A stretch of DNA of 64,000 nt from Mytilus trossulus (taxonomy: Eukaryota; Mollusca; Bivalvia; Mytilida; Mytilidae), in NCBI RefSeq assembly GCF_036588685.1, contig NC_086382.1, positions 77,163,999 to 77,227,998 on the forward strand. Direction: 5' to 3'. The translations under genes and the position numbers were made by a program. The notes beneath the pieces were generated by a model. That model did not search any database. It was not told the DNA's origin and worked only from the letters and a program-made list of their open reading frames with translations. This document shows, piece by piece, positions 1 through 13,600 of the stretch (position 1 is its first letter; each line of letters begins with the position of its first letter).

Positions 1-1456
1 TGAGCCATAACCTCCCCCCCCCCCCCACACACACAAAAGGTCAAATAAAAATGGTGAGACTAACATTTACATCACAAAATATTGCCATACATCAAATATA
101 GTTGACCTGCATATAGTATTAGATAAAAAGATCAAAACTCAAAAACTGAACTTGACCACCGAACCATGAAAATGAGGTCAAAATCAGCTCACACCTGCCA
201 GCTAGGCAAGTAGTATTTTGCACAAGAGGAAAAAAATAATTCTGTATCTATAAATGAATAAAGAAAACATATTAAAACTGAAACAGCTGTTTTTGTTGTT
301 ATAGTTTAATTGTATTCTCAGTTATGAATTGAACAATATAAACTAAAACATATAAAGGAAATAGAGCATCAACGCGACGCAACAAATGACATTAAAAAAA
401 AATAAAAAAATGTGATGCTATCCAAAATTTCATGGGAGAACACTGCAAGTATACCTTATAATCATACCATACACCAAATATAGTAGACCTATTGCATACA
501 ATGTAAGAAAAACACACCAAAACACCAAAACTTAACTATAACCACTGAACTATGCAAAAGAGGGCAAGGCCAGATGACAACTGCCAGTTTGGATTGAACA
601 TCTTACAGTCCTTCCATATACCAAATATACTAGATCTATTACTTATAGTATTTGAGATATGGACTTGACCACTGAAATTTAAACTTGTTCACTGAACCAT
701 GAAAATGAGGTAAAGGAGTAGAGAGCATCCAGGTCTTCAACCTTCTAAATTATAAAGCTTTTAAGTAAACTTACACCACCACAGCTTAATCACTTAATCA
801 CACAAGTTCTACAACAAAAGTTGCAGGCTCAACAAAAATGACATCATTGATATTTTTAGAACAGATAAAAGATTCCTGCACCTTGCAAAAGTTATGAAAT
901 TGTTATGAGTATTTTGTAACTTGAATATATGAGTATATATTGCATTGATGAGTTTCTGGAAATGTTCATGGATAGTATAGATGGAATTTTATGATCAATA
1001 CACTTTATTTTGAGTATTTCAAAAGTAGTAATTAACCTTAGAAAGATATAGTTATCCAGTCAGTACCATAAGATTTTGATTGCATTTCATGCAATCTTTA
1101 CCATGTCTACCAAAAAAGAATATTAACAAGAATGTGTCCTCAGTACACGAATGCCCCACTCACATTATCATTTTCTATGTTCAGTGGACCCTGAAATTAG
1201 GGTAAAATCTCTAATTGGGCATTAAAATTAGAAAGATCATATCATAGGCAACATGTGTACTAAGTTTGAAGTCGATTGGACTTCAACTTCATCAAAAACT
1301 ACCTTGACCAAAAACTTTAACCTGAGGCGGGACAGACGGACGGACGAAGGGACGAATGGACGCACAGACCAGAAAACATAATGCCCCTCTACTATCGTAG
1401 GTGGGGCATATAAAGTTCTCAACTACAGAAAATGAATAAAATATAAAGATGAGAGT
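1..1456. other. 3' flank of RPF2: diverged tandem repeats and a MITE-like copy
   Basis: Starts with a C-run and CA repeats. From about 60 to 720 there are roughly three diverged units around a core like CCAAATATAGTAGACCTATT followed by ACTGAACCATGAAAATGAGG, a pattern I associate with bivalve intergenic DNA. A possible RPF2 poly(A) signal lies at 1004-1009 (minus strand). Confidence 0.5.
1195..1412 (+). repeat. Interspersed repeat copy (GACGGACG-type)
   Basis: Runs from a core about AAATTAGAAAGATCATATCA, through GATTGGACTTCAACTTCATC, to a GGACAGACGGACGGACG stretch and GGTGGGGCATA. A second copy is at 3425-3660. The class is unknown to me. Confidence 0.7.
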
Positions 1457-1660
1457 TTATGTTTGTTTTATTTTCTTTGGACTACTAGGGGTTTCAGCGG
1501 AGTCTGTTGTTCCAGTGGTCTCGGCAGAGTCTGTTGATTGTCTCTTTTTCAATCCTTTCATTTTTCTTGTCTGTAATTTACCCAAGTCCTGTTTTGTCAT
1601 ATGAATTCTTCCTAGTTTACTTCCAAAGGCATCCTGGGAAATATTCTTTTTCTTTCTTGG
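1457..1660 (-). CDS. RPF2: RPF2 exon 10, C-terminus (residues 247-313)
   Basis: Encodes PRKKKNISQDAFGSKLGRIH, then MTKQDLGKLQTRKMKGLKKR and a lysine/serine/threonine-rich tail ending KKIKQT-stop. Human has KKKNISHDTFGTTYGRIHM at the same place. The basic tail fits a nucleolar protein. Confidence 0.95.
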   Translation of the reverse strand, partial: PRKKKNISQDAFGSKLGRIHMTKQDLGKLQTRKMKGLKKRQSTDSAETTGTTDSAETPSSPKKIKQT

Positions 1661-4600
1661 CTAAAAAAAATTAAATTAAAATAATTATTGAGCAGTTATT
1701 TTTGAGATATAGTATCATGTCATGTCTAAATTTCATCTTCCTTATCAATTTTAGAAAGATAAGAAGTTTCCTATATTTCTGAGATATGATTTTATTTGTT
1801 CGACTAAGTGGTGTATCTTATGTTTTCAAAAAGGGTTTAAGGGCTCATTTGTCATTGTTTCTGAACATTTATAACTAACACAGTTGTGTGGTAGGTAATT
1901 GATATGGTCCCCAGCCAAGTCATACTCAAACTTATATATAGGTATTTGCTCTTATTCAGTCTGGTTTTAGAGAATTACTATTGTCTCTCTAGGTACTTTC
2001 AGGGTTTGTTTATATCAACACTTGGAGGCTATTTCAAGTCTTCTCATTAATAAGTCTAAAAGAAAGAGTGCTCTCAACAAGCTCTATTCTTAGTGTTTTC
2101 ATTGACTAACCTTAGCCTCTCTAGGTACTTTCAGGGCTTGTTTATATAAATCATCAGAGGCTATTTTGGTTCTCCTCATTACAAGGTCTAAAGAAGGACC
2201 CATCTCTGCAAGTTCTATTCTTGGTGTTCTGCTACCAGACTTTTTCAACATGATCCTGGAGAAAAATTGATTGTTAAATCAAATAATGTATATTTTGTTA
2301 TGTTACAATCATTTCTAGATACATAATTTTAGAATTATATTAAAGTCATTATTCATTATAAAGAATGTCCGTTTTATAAAAGAGGAAGATTACACACTTC
2401 AAAATTCAACCAAGTGAGAGAAAAAAATAATGTAATATTTAGAAAGTTATGTAATACCCTATAATTGTAGAATACTGCCGTTAGTTTTTTCGTTTGAATT
2501 GTTTTACATTGTCTTATCAGGGCCTTTTATAGCTGACTATGCGGTATGGGCTTTGCTCATTGTTGAAGGCTGTACGGTGACCTATAGTTGTTAATGTTTT
2601 TGTCATTTTGGTCTTTTGTGGATAGTTGTCTCATTAGCAATCATACCAAATCTTCTTTTTTATATTGATACTTATTGGAGCTAAACTCTTGAAATAAAGA
2701 TTACTATTTATATTATTATTGGAGTTCTTGCTCAAAACAAAAACACATGTTATTTCAGTTTTAAATTAATATTAACATAATTGTGTATTGAAAAAAAACA
2801 AAATATTAAGTGGTAGAACTTTTTTTTATTTAAAAGTCTTTTTATTTAAAAGTCTATAAATCAAAGAATGATATGTCCCCCATTTTACATCTTTGCACTG
2901 GTTGTAGGCCACTTAGTAGCTGAACTTGACATGCCATGTCAGTTAATTGCAGGCCAATTAGAAGCTATTGGTACTAAAACCCTTATCCCTTACCCAAGCC
3001 ATGTGATTGTTAGGCATTAAGTTGCTAAGTACTCAATCAACAATATAAGTCATGTGAGTAATTGATCATTACTTGTAATTTCTGAGAAGGATCTTGTCTT
3101 TTATAGCTGTCACACTGATAACATGTTCAACACCTGCTAATCTGATATTCTTTACTGAAGGTCCTCGGAAGAAATCTGAAATTATAAGGTTTGTTTTTCA
3201 ATATTTAAGGTGATGATGGTAAACTTATGTCTTCTTTACTTTTAATATTTAATGTGATAATCTTAGCAATATAATAAAACATTCCCTAATCTACGCAATA
3301 AAATAAAGCATTCCCTAATCTAAGGAATATTCCATCGATATGATAGGAATGGTTGTAGGTCATTTGTGATTGAAAGTCCATTTGATGTATGCAAAAATAT
3401 TTACAGAACAGAATCATTCTGTGAAATAGACTGTGAAAATGGGGTAAAAACGCTAATTTGGCATTAAAATTAGAAAGATCATATCATAGAAAATATGTGT
3501 TCTAAGTTTCAAGTTGATTGGACTTCAACTTCATCAAAAACTACCTCGACCAAAAACTTTAACCTGAAGCAGGCAAACATCGAATAACCTAACTGAGGAA
3601 CAATCAGCCTAATGGACGCACAGACCAGAAAACATAATGGCCATAAATGGGGCATAAAAGTATGTTTGGATGCATGCAATGTTCATGAAATAGTTCATGT
3701 GCTATAATTCTGTCAAAACCAGTTAACTGGAAGGAGACTTAAACTTAATATGTAAGTCACTATTGAACAAATAAAGTTCAAATTCAGCTTCAGTTCAAAA
3801 ACTGTTACATACAAAGTTCAGTCCAAGTTAAATGTGTATGCAATTTCAAAGACCTGCGGCTGTCATTCCTCAAAAAGTCGGTAAAAAACAGAAACCTTTT
3901 TTATCTGTAGATAATTATCTTACACAAGTTCACTTACCAATGAAGAGGTTTTTTATCTGTAGATAATTATCTTACACAAGTTAACTTACCAATGAAGAGG
4001 TTTTTTTATCTGTAGATAATTATTTTACACAAGTTAACTTACCAATGAAGAGGTTTTTATCTGTAGATAATTATCTTACACAAGTTAACTTACCAATGAA
4101 GAGGTTTTTTATCTGTAGATAATTATCTTACACAAGTTAACTTACCAATGAAGAGGTTTTTTATCTGTAGATAATTATCTTACACAAGTTAACTTACCAA
4201 TGAAGAGGTTTTTTATCTGTAGATAATTATCTTACACAAGTTAACTTACCAATGAAGAGGTTTTTATCTGTAGATAATTATCTTACACAAGTTAACTTAC
4301 CAATGAAGAGGTTTTTATCTGTAGATAATTATCTTACACAAGTTAACTTACCAATGAAGAGGTTTTTTATCTGTAGATAATTATCTCACACAAGTTAACT
4401 TACCAATGAAGAGGTTTTTATCTGTAGATAATTATCTTACACAAGTTAACTTACCAATGATCTTACACAAGTTAACTTACCAATGATCTTACACAAGTTA
4501 ACTTACCAATGAAGAGGTTTTTTATCTGTAGATAATTATCTTACACAAGTTAACTTACCAATGAAGAGGTTTTTTATCTGTAGATAATTATCTTACACAA

Positions 4601-7600
4601 GTTCACTTACCAATGAAGAGGTTTTTTATCTGTAGATAATTATCTTACACAAGTTAACTTACCAATGAAGAGGTTTTTATCTGTAGATAATTATCTTACA
4701 CAAGTTAACTTACCAATGAAGAGGTTTTTATCTGTAGATAATTATCTTACACAAGTTAACTTACCAATGAAGAGGTTTTTTATCTGTAGATAATTATCTC
4801 ACACAAGTTAACTTACCAATGAAGAGGTTTTTATCTGTAGATAATTATCTTACACAAGTTAACTTACCAATGATCTTACACAAGTTAACTTACCAATGAT
4901 CTTACACAAGTTAACTTACCAATGAAGAGGTTTTTTATCTGTAGATAATTATCTTACACAAGTTAACTTACCAATGAAGAGGTTTTTTATCTGTAGATAA
5001 TTATCTTACACAAGTTCACTTACCAATGAAGAGGTTTTTTATCTGTAGATAATTATCTTACACAAGTTAACTTACCAATGAAGAGGTTTTTATCTGTAGA
5101 TAATTATCTTACACAAGTTAACTTACCAATGAAGAGGTTTTTATCTGTAGATAATTATCTTACACAAGTTAACTTACCAATGAAGAGGTTTTTTATCTGT
5201 AGATAATTATCTCACACAAGTTAACTTACCAATGAAGAGGTTTTTATCTGTAGATAATTATCTTACACAAGTTAACTTACCAATGATCTTACACAAGTTA
5301 ACTTACCAATGAAGAGGTTTTTTATCTGTAGATAATTATCTTACACAAGTTAACTTACCAATGAAGAGGTTTTTTATCTGTAGATAATTATCTTACACAA
5401 GTTAACTTACCAATGAAGAGGTTTTTACCTGTAGATAATTATCTTACACAAGTTAACTTACCAATGAAGAGGTTTTTATCTGTAGATAATTATCTTACAC
5501 AAGTTAACTTACCAATGAAGAGGTTTTTTATCTGTAGATAATTATCTTACACAAGTTAACTTACCAATGAAGAGGTTTTTCCTTTTTTATCTGTAGATAA
5601 TTATCTCACACAAGTTAACTTACCAATGAAGAGGTTTTTTTATCTGTAGATAATTATCTTACACAAGTTAACTTACCAATGAAGAGGTTTTTATCTGTAG
5701 ATAATTATCTTACACAAGTTAACTTACCAATGAAGAGGTTTTTTATCTGTAGATAATTATCTTACACAAGTTAACTTACCAATGAAGAGGTTTTTATCTG
5801 TAGATAATTATCTTACACAAGTTAACTTACCAATGAAGAGGTTTTTTATCTGTAGATAATTATCTTACACAAGTTAACTTACCAATGAAGAGGTTTTTTA
5901 TCTGTAGATAATTATCTTACACAAGTTCACTTACCAATGAAGAGGTTTTTATCTGTAGATAATTATCTTACACAAGTTAACTTACCAATGAAGAGGTTTT
6001 TTATCTGTAGATAATTATCTTACACAAGTTAACTTACCAATGAAGAGGTTTTTATCTGTAGATAATTATCTTACACAAGTTAACTTACCAATGAAGAGGT
6101 TTTTATCTGTAGATAATGATCTTACACAAGTTAACTTACCAATGAAGAGGTTTTTATCTGTAGATAATTATCTTACACAAGTTCACTTACCAATGAAGAG
6201 GTTTTTTATCTGTAGATAATTATCTTACACAAGTTCACTTACCAATGAAGAGGTTTTTATCTGTAGATAATTATCTTACACAAGTTAACTTACCAATGAA
6301 GAGGTTTTTCAGTCTTTTATGTTCTTTATCCTGTTCAAATAGTTCTCCTGTGAATATCAAACAAGGCTTGGTTCCATGAGAACACTTAGGACCCTGAAAA
6401 TAAATTAAATCAAAGATAGTATTTGATATCAAGAGAACACTTAGGACCCTGCAAATAAGTTAAATCAAAGATAGTATTTGATATAAAGAGAACACTTAGG
6501 ACCCTGTAAATAAGTTGAATCAAAGATAGTATTTGATATCAAGAGAACACTTAGGACCCTGCAAATAAATTAAATCAAAGATAGTATTTGATATCAAGAG
6601 AACACTTTTGGACCCTGCAAATAAATTAAATCAAAGATAGTATTTGATATAAAGAGAACACTTTTGGACCCTGGAAATAAATTACATCAAAAATAGTATT
6701 TGATATCAAGAGAACACTTAGGACTCTGTAAATAAGTTGAATCAAAGATAGTATTTGATATCAAGAGAACACTTAGGACCCTGCAAATAAGTTAAATCAA
6801 AGATAGTATTTGATATAAAGAGAACACTTAGGACCCTGTAAATAAGTTGAATCAAAGATAGTATTTGATATCAAGAGAACACTTAGGACCCTGCAAATAA
6901 ATTAAATCAAAGATAGTATTTGATATCAAGAGAACACTTAGGACCCTGCAAATAAATTAAATCAAAGATAGTATTTGATATAAAGAGAACACTTTTGGAC
7001 CCTGGAAATAAATTAAATCAAAAATAGTATTTGATATCAAGAGAACACTTAAAATTAGGACCCTGTAAATAAGTTAAATCAAAAATAGTATTTGATATCA
7101 AGAGAACACTTAAGACCCTGTAAATAAGTTAAATCAAAAATAGTATTTGATATCAAGAGAACACTTAAAATTAGGACCCTGTAAATAAGTTAAATCAAAA
7201 ATAGTATTTGATATCAAGAGAACACTTATAATTAGGACCCTGTAAATAAGTTAAATCAAAAACAGTATTTGATATCAAGAGAACACTTAGGACCCTGTAA
7301 ATAAATAAGTTAAATCAAAAGATCGTATTTGATATCAAGAGAACACTTAAAATTAGGACCCTGTAAATAAGTTAAATCAAAAATAGTATTTGATATCAAG
7401 AGAACACTTAGGACTCTGTAAATAAGTTAAATCAAAAATAGTATTTGATATCAAGAGAACACTTAGGACTCTGTAAATAAGTTAAATCAAAAATAGTATT
7501 TGATATCAAGAGAACACTTAGGACCCTGTAAATAAGTTGAATCAAAGATAGTATTTGATATCAAGAGAACACTTAGGACCCTGTAAATAAGTTGAATCAA

Positions 7601-10600
7601 AGATAGTATTTGATATCAAGAGAACACTTAGGACCCTGTAAATAAATTAAATCAAAGATAGTATTTGATATAAAGAGAACACTTAAAATTAGGACCCTGT
7701 AAATAAGTTAAATCAAAAATAGTATTTGATATCAAGAGAACACTTAGGACCCTGTAAATAAGTTGAATCAAAGATAGTATTTGATATCAAGAGAACACTT
7801 AGGACCCTGTAAATAAGTTGAATCAAAGATAGTATTTGATATCAAGAGAACACTTAGGACCCTGTAAATAAGTTGAATCAAAGATAGTATTTGATATCAA
7901 GAGAACACTTAGGACCCTGTAAATAAATAAGTTAAATCAAAAGATCGTATTTGATATCAAGAGAACACTTAAAATTAGGACCCTGTAAATAAGTTAAATC
8001 AAAAATAGTATTTGATATCAAGAGAACACTTAGGACTCTGTAAATAACTTAAATCAAAAATAGTATTTGATATCAAGAGAACACTTAGGACCCTGTAAAT
8101 AAGTTGAATCAAAGATAGTATTTGATATCAAGAGAACACTTAGGACCCTGTAAATAAGTTGAATCAAAGATAGTATTTGATATCAAGAGAACACTTAGGA
8201 CCCTGTAAATAAGTTAAATCAAAGATAGTATTTGATATAAAGAGAACACTTAGGACCCTGTAAATAAGTTAAATCAAAAATAGTATTTGATATCAAGAGA
8301 ACACTTAGGACCCTGTAAATAAGTTGAATCAAAAATAGTATTTGATATCAAGAGAACACTTAGGACCCTGTAAATAAGTTGAATCAAAGATAGTATTTGA
8401 TATCAAGAGAACACTTAGGACTCTGTAAATAAGTTAAATCAAAAATAGTATTTGATATCAAGAGAACACTTAGGACCCTGTAAATAAGTTGAATCAAAGA
8501 TAGTATTTGATATCAAGAGAACACTTAGGACCCTGCAAATAAATTAAATCAAAGATAGTATTTGATATAAAGAGAACACTTTTGGACCCTGGAAATAAAT
8601 TAAATCAAAAATAGTATTTGATATCAAGAGAACACTTAAAATTAGGACCCTGTAAATAAGTTAAATCAAAAATAGTATTTGATATCAAGAGAACACTTAA
8701 GACCCTGTAAATAAGTTAAATCAAAAATAGTATTTGATATCAAGAGAACACTTAGGACCCTGTAAATAAGTTAAATCAAAAGATAGTATTTGATATCAAG
8801 AGAACACTTAAAATTAGGACCCTGTAAATAAGTTAAATCAAAAATAGTATTTGATATCAAGAGAACACTTAAGACCCTGTAAATAAGTTAAATCAAAAAT
8901 AGTATTTGATATAAAGAGAACACTTAGGACCCTGTAAATAAGTTAAATCAAAAATAGTATTTGATATCAAGAGAACACTTAGGACCCTGTAAATAAGTTA
9001 AATCAAAAGATAGTATTTGATATCAAGAGAACACTTAAAATTAGGACCCTGTAAATAAGTTAAATCAAAAATAGTATTTGATATCAAGAGAACACTTAGG
9101 ACTCTGTAAATAAGTTAAATCAAAAATAGTATTTGATATCAAGAGAACACTTAAGACTCTGTAAATAAGTTAAATCAAAAATAGTATTTGATATCAAGAG
9201 AACACTTAGGACCCTGTAAATAAGTTGAATCAAAGATAGTATTTGATATCAAGAGAACACTTAGGACCCTGTAAATAAATAAGTTAAATCAAAAGATCGT
9301 ATTTGATATCAAGAAAACACTTAAAATTAGGACCCTGTAAATAAGTTAAATCAAAAATAGTATTTGATATCAAGAGAACACTTAAGACCCTGTAAATAAG
9401 TTAAATCAAAAATAGTATTTGATATCAAGAGAACACTTAGGACCCTGTAAATAAGTTAAATCAAAAGATAGTATTTGATATCAAGAGAACACTTAAAATT
9501 AGGACCCTGTAAATAAGTTAAATCAAAAATAGTATTTGATATCAAGAGAACACTTATAATTAGGACCCTGTAAATAAGTTAAATCAAAAATAGTATTTGA
9601 TATCAAGAGAACACTAAAGACTCTGTAAATAAGTTAAATCAAAAATAGTATTTGATATCAAGAGAACACTTAGGACTCTGTAAATAAGTTAAATCAAAAA
9701 TAGTATTTGATATCAAGAGAACACTTAGGACCCTGTAAATAAGTTGAATCAAAGATAGTATTTGATATCAAGAGAACACTTAGGACCCTGTAAATAAATA
9801 AATTAAATCAAAAGATCGTATTTGATATCAAGAGAACACTTAAAATTAGGACCCTGTAAATAAGTTAAATCAAAAATAGTATTTGATATCAAGAGAACAC
9901 TTAGGACTCTGTAAATAAGTTAAATCAAAAATAGTATTTGATATCAAGAGAACACTTAGGACTCTGTAAATAAGTTAAATCAAAAATAGTATTTGATATC
10001 AAGAGAACACTTAGGACCCTGTAAATAAGTTGAATCAAAGATAGTATTTGATATCAAGAGAACACTTAGGACCCTGTAAATAAGTTGAATCAAAGATAGT
10101 ATTTGATATCAAGAGAACACTTAGGACTCTGTAAATAAATTAAATCAAAGATAGTATTTGATATCAAGAGAACACTTAGGACCCTGTAAATAAATTAAAT
10201 CAAAAGATAGTATTTGATATCAAGAGAACACTTAGGACCCTGTAAATAAGTTAAATCAAAAATAGTATTTGATATCAAGAGAACACTTAGGACTCTGTAA
10301 ATAAGTTAAATCAAAAATAGTATTTGATATCAAGAGAACACTTAGGACCCTGTAAATAAGTTAAATCAAAAGATAGTATTTGATATCAAGAGAATACTTG
10401 TTAAATCTAAGATGAATTTGATATCATAAAATCATAAACAAGGAACTTGTTAATTTCTAAATGTAAGTGAGTAAAGTCAAGATATGAGGCCGACTTAACC
10501 GTATCTGTTGCATCCTTTATCTCTAGTTCGATTGGATAGATGCGTTCAACATAGTCACCAAATTTTGAATTATTTAGTGAGAGAACTATAGTTCCTGAGA

Positions 10601-13600
10601 AGGATGCAACATAAAATTTTCATGGGAAGAACAGACAGAGATAAAATAGTATATCCCACTTTTTCACAGATTGTACATAATTATAAATAGATAGTAACCA
10701 CATGTAATTTGAGGTTACAGGTCTGGTCGATTTCTTGTCACAGGATTAAAATTAATTATCGCTGCTTGTGTTTTTTTCCTTATGACTATGTTGTTGTCTT
10801 TCTTTGACTTATAAAAGACTGCCTGTCTTATATCTTAAGTCTCTTTCTTTGTTACAAAGGATAAACCTACCTCTATTTCAGCCATAGGTGTAAATTTATC
10901 CACACCCAACTCTATCATATCTAACACATGGAAATCAAATAATCGCCCTACAATATATAAAGTGAATGTGATAAAAGATGTAATAAAATCTTGCAAGAAA
11001 AGATATTTTAATGCAACTTGGATGTAACATTTTTTTTTATTTGACGGTCGCAAATCTCCGTTTTACTGTCTCCGCTATGCATTGCCAGTAAAACTGCATT
11101 TGCAACCGTCAAATCTCCGTTTTACTGTCTCCGCTATGCGTTGCCAGTAAAACTGCATTTGCGACCGTCAAATCTACAATTGACGGTGGCAACTCTTCAA
11201 CTACAGTACTGTTATTCCTTAAGTGTACTTTATCACACCGCTGGTAAAATATCACGTTTTGATTGGTTTAACGCCGTCACGTGGTGACCCCATATGAGAC
11301 TGTAGGGGGTTAGTAAATTTCATAGAAGTTTCATGACGCATTAATGGTGACGTCATCTATTAATGTTGTTGTGTTTCATTGTATTTTTTCAACATGACGC
11401 AGCAGAAAAGTCCAGCCTGCGATAAATTCGTTATACAGTTTTAAAACTACTGACCCCCTACGGGCCATAGAGGGTGAATAAAATCCATAGGAGATTCGGC
11501 CTCCCGCCTCACCCCTTATGAATTTTACTAACCCTCTATGGATCCGTAGGGGTCAGTAGCGAACCATATAACTTAAAGTATGGTGTAGCATATCTAACAC
11601 AAAAATCCCATTCACACTTGATAGACCACAGCGTTATTATTGATTTTCTTTATTTTATAGTGGAGGATATATTTGTTATCAAAGCTATAAACATTTGATT
11701 TGCCGACATAATAGTGTATACAAAAATAATTATATATAAATAAGCAGTTGCAAAATCAACATTAAACATAGTAATACATAAATGGTTAAAAAGTAAAATT
11801 CATTTAGGGTGCAATCAACAGTTTTTATCTATGACGTCATATTTTGAGGGACCATCTATAATTGACCCTTAGTGGTGTTATAATGTTAATGAAGATACTT
11901 GTATAAAACTAGATATCATTAGAATCAGAATTTTCTCTAGTTTATAATGAAATAAAAATAAATTGTACTTTTAATAGTACCAAAAAGTTTTATCCAGAGA
12001 AAATGGGAAAAAACATTGCCTAATCTATGCATAAAAAACATTAAATCAGGCCATGTGCACACCCATGCAGACATGATACATGCACATTTTTCATATTCAA
12101 AACTGTATGAATTTCATAGGTTTTTACCTGGTCTTTCTAAAAATTTATGCTTCAGGCTACGTTCGCCTGCTCCGGAAAAAGCTACAGTGGGTGCAAATAA
12201 GTTTTGCACTTTTCAATGCTAAAAAAACAGGATGTTTACAGTTTGTCTCCCCTTAAAACATGTGTATTTAATCTAATTTTTAAAAATTATTTTAATCATT
12301 CAACCTGTTTTAATTGAAGCTAATTAACTTATTTTTACAATCAAATATAAAAAACATGATACTTTTTTACCAATTATGTTGATAAAAAGGGACTTCCCTC
12401 CAAGTCTATTTTTAGTCGGGGAATAACCCCTAGTTTTTTATACGAAACTGTTTATAGCACCCTTAGGCATCGATATCGACTATAAATACAAGTATGTACA
12501 GTTTAAAAATCTGTGTAATAAAAGATATGAAATAAAACAAATATGGTGATGCTAAAATGCAGTCTAGAGTTGACATCCTTCACTTGTACTGAAAATTCTG
12601 TATAGTGTTTTATGCATTAAATATTTCTGTTTTAATACTACATGTAATATCTACATGACCTTTGCACAAGATTTGAAACATAATCACAAAATTTTGGTGA
12701 ATCCCTTTGACTTTGACTAATTCAGGTTAGACTGTAATACCATACCTAATACTAAGTTGTCAGGTCTTTTCTTTGAATGACAGCCAAACATAAATAATGA
12801 GGCATCAGATTTCTTGGAAAAAAATTCCTAAAACACATTTTAAAATCACACTGTAATGAAACAAACATCTAACTTACTTAGTCATTCTGATGAGAGCTTA
12901 AACAAACTAATAATACAATGTACAAGTTAGATTTCATATAATTGTTGTCCAACAGTTAAATTTGAAGAAGCCAACAATCGCCCTATCTTTCAGACTTTAT
13001 CCAAATATTCAGTGTTTTCTGTTCAGACATTTTTCAAAGCGTTCATTGATTTCTGATCAGACATTATGTGAAACGTTCATTGTTTTCTGTTCAGATATAA
13101 TCCAAAGCGTACATTGTTTTCTGTTCAGACATTTTATAAAGTGTTCATTGTTTTCTGTTCAGACATTATCCAAAGCATTCATTGTTTTCTGTTCAGACAT
13201 TATCCAAAGCATTCATTGTTTTCTGTTCAGACATTATCCAAAGTGTTCATTGTTTTCTGTTCAGACATTATCCCCAAAGTGTTCATTGTTTTCTGTTCAG
13301 ACATTATCCCCAAAGTATTCATTGTTTTCTGTTCAGACATTATCCAAAGTATTTATTGTTTTCTGTTCAGACATTATCCCCAAAGCGTTCATTGTTTTCT
13401 GTTCAGACATTATCCCCAAAGTATTCATTGTTTTCTGTTCAGACATTATCCAAAGTATTCATTGTTTTCTGTTCAGACATTATCCAAAGTGTTCATTGTT
13501 TTCTGTTCAGACATTATCCAAAGTGTTCATTGTTTTCTGTTCAGACATTATCCCCAAAGTATTCATTGTTTTCTGTTCAGACATTATCCAAAGAATTCAT

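Larger units (their letters stand above)
10401..12745. other. RPF2 introns 6 and 5, non-array part
   Basis: Apart from exon 6 this holds AT-rich DNA and the palindromic repeats at 11040-11570. Nothing gene-like was seen in 11580-12740. Confidence 0.5.

Noticed and set aside
3895-10400. CRISPR-like array
   Set aside because: Units are contiguous repeats without unique spacers, in a eukaryotic intron.
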